Shown here in pieces: positions 32,490-35,768 of a stretch of 35,768 bases of DNA. The stretch is taken from assembly GCA_900772495.1 (NCBI GenBank), contig CAAHEJ010000120.1, positions 1-35,768 on the forward strand. Direction: 5' to 3'. The position numbers and the translations under genes are program-made. The notes beneath the pieces were generated by a model. The model was not told where the DNA came from. It saw only the letters and a program-made list of their open reading frames with translations, and did not search any database. Position 1 is the first letter of the stretch. Every line of letters begins with the position of its first letter. This DNA comes from an uncultured Campylobacter sp. (GTDB lineage Bacteria > Campylobacterota > Campylobacteria > Campylobacterales > Campylobacteraceae).

Positions 32490-32499
32490 CGTTTCTCCT

Positions 32500-33909
32500 T
32501 TAAATTTGAGCTTGAATCGCGCTTAAAATCGCGGTATTTACTATGTCTTCAACCAAACAGCCACGACTTAAATCATTTACAGGCTTTTTAAGCCCTTGCA
32601 AGATAGGACCTATGGCAATGGCGTTTGCGGTGCGTTGCACGGCTTTGTAAGCGATATTTGCGGCGTTTAAATCAGGAAAGATAAAGACATTTGCCTGCCC
32701 TGCGACTTTGGAATTTGGCATTTTACTCTTTGCGGTGAGCGCATCGATAGCAGCGTCAAATTGCAGCGGTCCATCGACAAGCAAATCGGGGTATTTTTGA
32801 GCGATAGCCACTGCTTCTTTTACGGCTTCTACGCTTGTGCCGCTGCCACTTGCGCCTGTGGAGTAAGAAAGCATAGCCACGCGCGGGGTAAAGCCAAAGG
32901 CTTTTGCGTTCATCGCGCTAGAAAGGGCGATTTCAGCAAGCTGCTGTGGCGTGGGGTTTGGCGTAACTGCACAATCCGCAAAAAGCAACACAGAGTCCTC
33001 TAAACTCATAAAAAACGCCCCAGACACCGTGCTAACGCCACTTTTTGTTTTGATGAGTTGCAAGGCAGGACGAATGGTTTCAGCTGTGGTTGTGCTAGCC
33101 CCGCTCACCATAGCTTGCGCCTTATCCGTATGCACCAAAAGCGTGCCAAAATAAGTCCTGTCCTTAACAAGCCTTTGCGCCTCATCTTCGCTTAGCCCCT
33201 TTGCCTTGCGCGCCTCATAAAGCGTGCTGGCAAATTCAGCAAGCAAGGGCGAATTTGCGGGATTCATCACCCTTGCTTTGCTTAAATTTAAGCCTAAATT
33301 TGTGGCTTTTGTTTGAATTTCACCCTCATCACCAAGCAGTATCAAATCCACTAAATCCTGCGCTAGCAAGACATTTGCCGCTTGCAAAATGCGCTCATCA
33401 TCGCTTTCTGGCAACACAACGATTTTTTTGTCCTTTTTAGCACGCTGGGCAAGCTCGTAGCCAAAGCGGTTTGGAGTGAGAAAATCATACTCTTTAAGCC
33501 TGCTTAAATCGCTCAAATCACTCTCTTTGCTTGCCACTAAAAAGGGGCGATTTTGCAATTTTTCTTGCAAATAAGCGTTTGCTTTATCCTTGTCATTTTC
33601 GCTCACTAGGGCTAAAACAGGCGCATTCAGCTCTTTTGCGATAGTAGCTGCAAATTCAAAATCCCCCAAAACCCCAAAAGAAGTATCGCCCTCAATCAAA
33701 ACAAAGTCAAATTCAGCCTTTAAACGCTCAAAATCGCCGATGAGCTGGCGAAAAAAGGCGTCTTTGTCCTTTAAAGCGTCATTTTTTGCGCCTTTAAGAC
33801 TCAAAAGCGTGGAATTTTGCTGCTTTGCGAGCAAATCTTTAATGACACGCTCTTGCCCAAACTGCCACTGCGCCGCATTTTCAGGGACTAGCACATACAA
33901 ACTTTTCAT
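32500..33909 (-). CDS. pta: Phosphate acetyltransferase
   Basis: Pta interconverts acetyl-CoA and acetyl phosphate. The C-terminal catalytic domain (about residues 150-469) has KIVVLPESDDERIL, VSGASTTTAETIRPALQLI, MLSYSTGASGSG and GPLQFDAAID. The N-terminal ~150 residues are a shortened DRTGG/BioD-like region without a P-loop, much shorter than in E. coli, so allosteric control may differ. I use ATG 33909, with AAGGAGAAACG just upstream; an earlier frame start at 33930 precedes this site. It is co-transcribed with ackA. Confidence 0.93.
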   Translation of the reverse strand: MKSLYVLVPENAAQWQFGQERVIKDLLAKQQNSTLLSLKGAKNDALKDKDAFFRQLIGDFERLKAEFDFVLIEGDTSFGVLGDFEFAATIAKELNAPVLALVSENDKDKANAYLQEKLQNRPFLVASKESDLSDLSRLKEYDFLTPNRFGYELAQRAKKDKKIVVLPESDDERILQAANVLLAQDLVDLILLGDEGEIQTKATNLGLNLSKARVMNPANSPLLAEFASTLYEARKAKGLSEDEAQRLVKDRTYFGTLLVHTDKAQAMVSGASTTTAETIRPALQLIKTKSGVSTVSGAFFMSLEDSVLLFADCAVTPNPTPQQLAEIALSSAMNAKAFGFTPRVAMLSYSTGASGSGTSVEAVKEAVAIAQKYPDLLVDGPLQFDAAIDALTAKSKMPNSKVAGQANVFIFPDLNAANIAYKAVQRTANAIAIGPILQGLKKPVNDLSRGCLVEDIVNTAILSAIQAQI

Positions 33910-33932
33910 CGTTTCTCCTTGTAAAATCAAAG

Positions 33933-33950
33933 TTGGAACTTTAATTGCTT
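33933..33950 (+). promoter_or_regulatory. Sigma-54-type promoter for flgH
   Basis: TTGGAACTTTAATTGCTT matches the sigma-54 -24/-12 pattern, with GG and GC separated by exactly 10 bases. In Campylobacter many hook-basal-body genes are read by RpoN, so FlgSR-dependent transcription of flgH starting near 33962 is likely. Confidence 0.75.
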
Positions 33951-33956
33951 AAAGTT

Positions 33957-33962
33957 ATTTTA
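33957..33962 (-). promoter_or_regulatory. -10 box for pta-ackA
   Basis: On the minus strand CCTGTAAAATAAC gives TAAAAT, about 48 bases before the pta ATG. It lies back-to-back with the flgH sigma-54 promoter in the same gap. Confidence 0.45.
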
Positions 33963-34000
33963 CAGGTTAAAACTGAAATTTAGTTAAATAAGGACAAAAA

Positions 34001-34696
34001 ATGAAAGTTTTATTACTCTTTGTGTTACTTTTTGCACTTTCAGGTTGTGGGGCAAGCACCGAGCCAGAGATTAGTATGAAACCGCCTGCTTATGTGGAGG
34101 AACTGCCCCCAAAGCAAAGTGATAATATCCAAACCGCGCCCGGTTCGCTTTTTGGCAAGGGCGATAACCCTTTGTTTTCTGATAAAAAGGCGATGAATGT
34201 CAATGATTTAGTAACCGTTGTTATACAAGAAAGCACTTCGCAAAGCACGCAGGCTAACCGCTCATCGTCCAAAAACAACACTTCAAATTTAGGCGGAGGC
34301 ACGCTCACAGCGGGCGGACAGCTTGCAAATATCGCAAATAACATTTCAAACTACTCAAATATAGGTTTTCAAACTAACTCTACCGCCAACTACACAGGCA
34401 CGGGCGCACAAACGCGAAATGAAAGATTTAACACTACCATTTCAACGAGAGTGATAAAGATTTTATCTAATGGAAACTACTTTATAGAGGGTTCGCGCGA
34501 ACTACTCATCAACGGCGAAAAGCAGATTATCCAGCTTTCAGGTGTGATTCGTCCTTATGACATAGGGCAGGACAACACCATAGACAGCCGCTACATAGCC
34601 GATGCGAAAATCCTTTACAAAACCGAAGGCGATGTAGCAACCAGCACCAAAAAGCCGTGGGGAACGCGCTTTTTCGAGGCGATTTGGCCGTTTTAA
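34001..34696 (+). CDS. flgH: Flagellar L-ring protein FlgH
   Basis: FlgH forms the outer-membrane L-ring bushing of the flagellar rod. The 231-residue protein has a lipoprotein signal ending LFALSGC (Cys16 lipidated) and the conserved SLFGKGDNPLFSDKKAMNVNDLVTV start. Near the C-terminus are YFIEGSRELLINGEKQIIQLSGVIRP and FFEAIWPF. AAATAAGGAC precedes the ATG. It has its own sigma-54-type promoter. The neighbours are not flagellar genes. Confidence 0.95.
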   Translation: MKVLLLFVLLFALSGCGASTEPEISMKPPAYVEELPPKQSDNIQTAPGSLFGKGDNPLFSDKKAMNVNDLVTVVIQESTSQSTQANRSSSKNNTSNLGGGTLTAGGQLANIANNISNYSNIGFQTNSTANYTGTGAQTRNERFNTTISTRVIKILSNGNYFIEGSRELLINGEKQIIQLSGVIRPYDIGQDNTIDSRYIADAKILYKTEGDVATSTKKPWGTRFFEAIWPF

Positions 34697-35064
34697 TGCT
34701 CTTGTTTTGCATTAAAGCTTGATAAGTTGTGCAGGCATTTGTGCTATCTAACTCGTTGTTTATGATTTAACGCGAGTAGCACATTTTGCGCGCCTTGCGA
34801 TAAATTTGCAAACGCAAGCACTTCTTAATAAACGGCAAACACAATAAACAAATAGTTTTTTTTAAAAACGCATTGATTTTGTGCCTTGCTCGTCATTGCA
34901 AACGAGATGAGAACCAAATATAGCAATCCATAAATTTAAAGCGCAAATTTAATTCTATGGATTGCCACGCTCGCAAAGCTTGCTCGCAATGACAAGTTGA
35001 TAAGATTATACTAACAATTAACACTTAACACTAACAAGAGCCAAACAATTTTTTAAAGTCAAAT
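34697..35064. other. Intergenic region with palindromic element, no gene
   Basis: Between flgH and the converging pnp. No ORF or RNA gene recognised. Contains the palindromic repeat at 34892-34993, which may also serve as a two-way transcription end. Confidence 0.6.
34892..34993. repeat. Imperfect palindromic element (MITE/REP-like)
   Basis: 102 bases beginning GTCATTGC and ending GCAATGAC (exact inverted ends), with inner arms CAATCCATA and TATGGATTG. The centre is AATTTAAAGCGCAAATTTAA. Two half-elements with shared segments lie at 21576 and 21779, so it is a dispersed family. Confidence 0.7.
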
Positions 35065-35768
35065 TCAGGCTAAATCCAGCGACACCTTGCCGTTTTTCAC
35101 TTCTCGCACGCAAACGCGCACCTCATCGCCCTCGCTAAGCGCGCCTTTGATTTTAGATGCGTGCAGCAAGCCATCAACGCCGTCTCGCAGCTCCACAAAC
35201 GCCCCAAAAGGCACTATGCTTTTCACGCGCCCGTTGAATTCCTCGCCCACTTCAAAGGGCGGATAGTCCTTGCGAAACTCGCGTTTTTTGCCGAATTTGC
35301 TTTCTTTGGAGGTGATTTGTATAATGTAATCTTTCGCCGCTTTTACCTGCTCGCCGCCAGCTCCTGCGATTTTCACTTCGCCCTTTTCGCGGTCTAAATC
35401 AATCGAAACACCGAATTTTTCGATGATTTCTTTTATCGTTTTGCCCGCTTGCCCGATGATATCGACTATTTTTGACGGGTCCACGCTAAAAAGCTCAAGT
35501 TTTGGCAAAATCTCTTCATTCACTACGATTTCTTGCGCTGCTTGCTCCATAATGCCTAAAATGTGCATTCTCGCTTCTTTTGCTTGATACAAAGCCCTTT
35601 TGAGCGTCTCTTGGTCGATACCGCCTAGCTTTATATCCATTTGAAGTGCGGTTACGCCGTCTTTTGAGCCAGCAACCTTAAAATCCATATCGCCATCGTG
35701 GTCTTCAAGCCCCATTATATCGGTAAGCACGGCTGATTTGCCCTCTTCAAAGATAAGCCCCATAGCCA
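35065..35768 (-). CDS. pnp: Polyribonucleotide nucleotidyltransferase, 3' part
   Basis: PNPase degrades RNA phosphorolytically in the RNA degradosome-like machinery. The window shows only the C-terminal ~234 residues; the frame remains open to the window end, so the gene starts beyond it. Visible parts are the second RNase PH domain end (DIMGLEDHDGDMDFKVAG), the KH domain (VDIIGQAGKTIKEII, with the GxxG loop) and the S1 domain (GRVKSIVPFGAFVELRDG). It ends at 35065, converging on flgH. Confidence 0.95.
   Translation of the reverse strand, partial: AMGLIFEEGKSAVLTDIMGLEDHDGDMDFKVAGSKDGVTALQMDIKLGGIDQETLKRALYQAKEARMHILGIMEQAAQEIVVNEEILPKLELFSVDPSKIVDIIGQAGKTIKEIIEKFGVSIDLDREKGEVKIAGAGGEQVKAAKDYIIQITSKESKFGKKREFRKDYPPFEVGEEFNGRVKSIVPFGAFVELRDGVDGLLHASKIKGALSEGDEVRVCVREVKNGKVSLDLA

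Noticed and set aside
1..35768. CRISPR arrays, tRNA or rRNA genes
   Set aside because: Intergenic stretches were read for regular spacer repeats, cloverleaf-like ends and rRNA-like sequence; none found.

Overview
The window is a chromosomal segment from a Campylobacter-type epsilonproteobacterium (Campylobacterota). The basis is low-to-moderate GC by eye, AT-rich promoters with TAAAAT or TATAAT -10 boxes preceded by a GC dinucleotide and no clear -35, a CheZ-like chemotaxis protein, MsbA-type and Kdo-transferase envelope genes, and many gene neighbours matching the Campylobacter jejuni gene order as I remember it. The species cannot be fixed from sequence alone. No rRNA, tRNA or CRISPR array was seen.

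Layout. (1) 1-2984, minus strand: ndk, yceD-like, rpmF, plsX, fabH, a fatty-acid/phospholipid start cluster read leftward. (2) 3100-12847, plus strand: murJ, cysS, msbA, pyrD, an M16 zinc protease, dapA, a membrane methyltransferase-like gene and a FabL-type enoyl-ACP reductase. (3) 12933-18940: glnA (minus), then a cheZ-like gene, a U32 (TrhP-like) gene, purE, a DUF3972-like gene and glyQ (plus). (4) 18941 to about 24700: an accessory island between glyQ and the comEA/nif3 genes. It holds a small HTH protein, an apparent four-gene cassette of exported and small proteins, dispersed repeats, a hybrid PemK/MazF-fragment plus ribbon-helix-helix ORF, a YafQ-type toxin-antitoxin pair, and a three-gene remnant of unknown function that contains a nested ORF in another frame. 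(5) 24784-31273, plus strand: comEA-like, nif3-like, a zinc-ribbon coiled-coil protein, waaA, an RluA-family pseudouridine synthase, ffh, rpsP, khpA and rimM. (6) 31299-33909, minus strand: pta and ackA, the acetate overflow pathway. (7) flgH (plus) behind a sigma-54-type promoter, then an intergenic region with a palindromic repeat element, then the 3' part of pnp (minus), which runs off the window end.

Most genes are core housekeeping: fatty acid, peptidoglycan and lipid A export, Kdo transfer, pyrimidine, purine and lysine synthesis, translation, protein targeting and flagella. The blocks look like a mosaic of segments that lie apart in C. jejuni (recalled Cj0328-0332, Cj0801-0807, Cj0699-0712, Cj0687-0689, pnp). 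The novelty is concentrated in the island and in tandem-repeat insertions in the cheZ-like and DUF3972-like genes.
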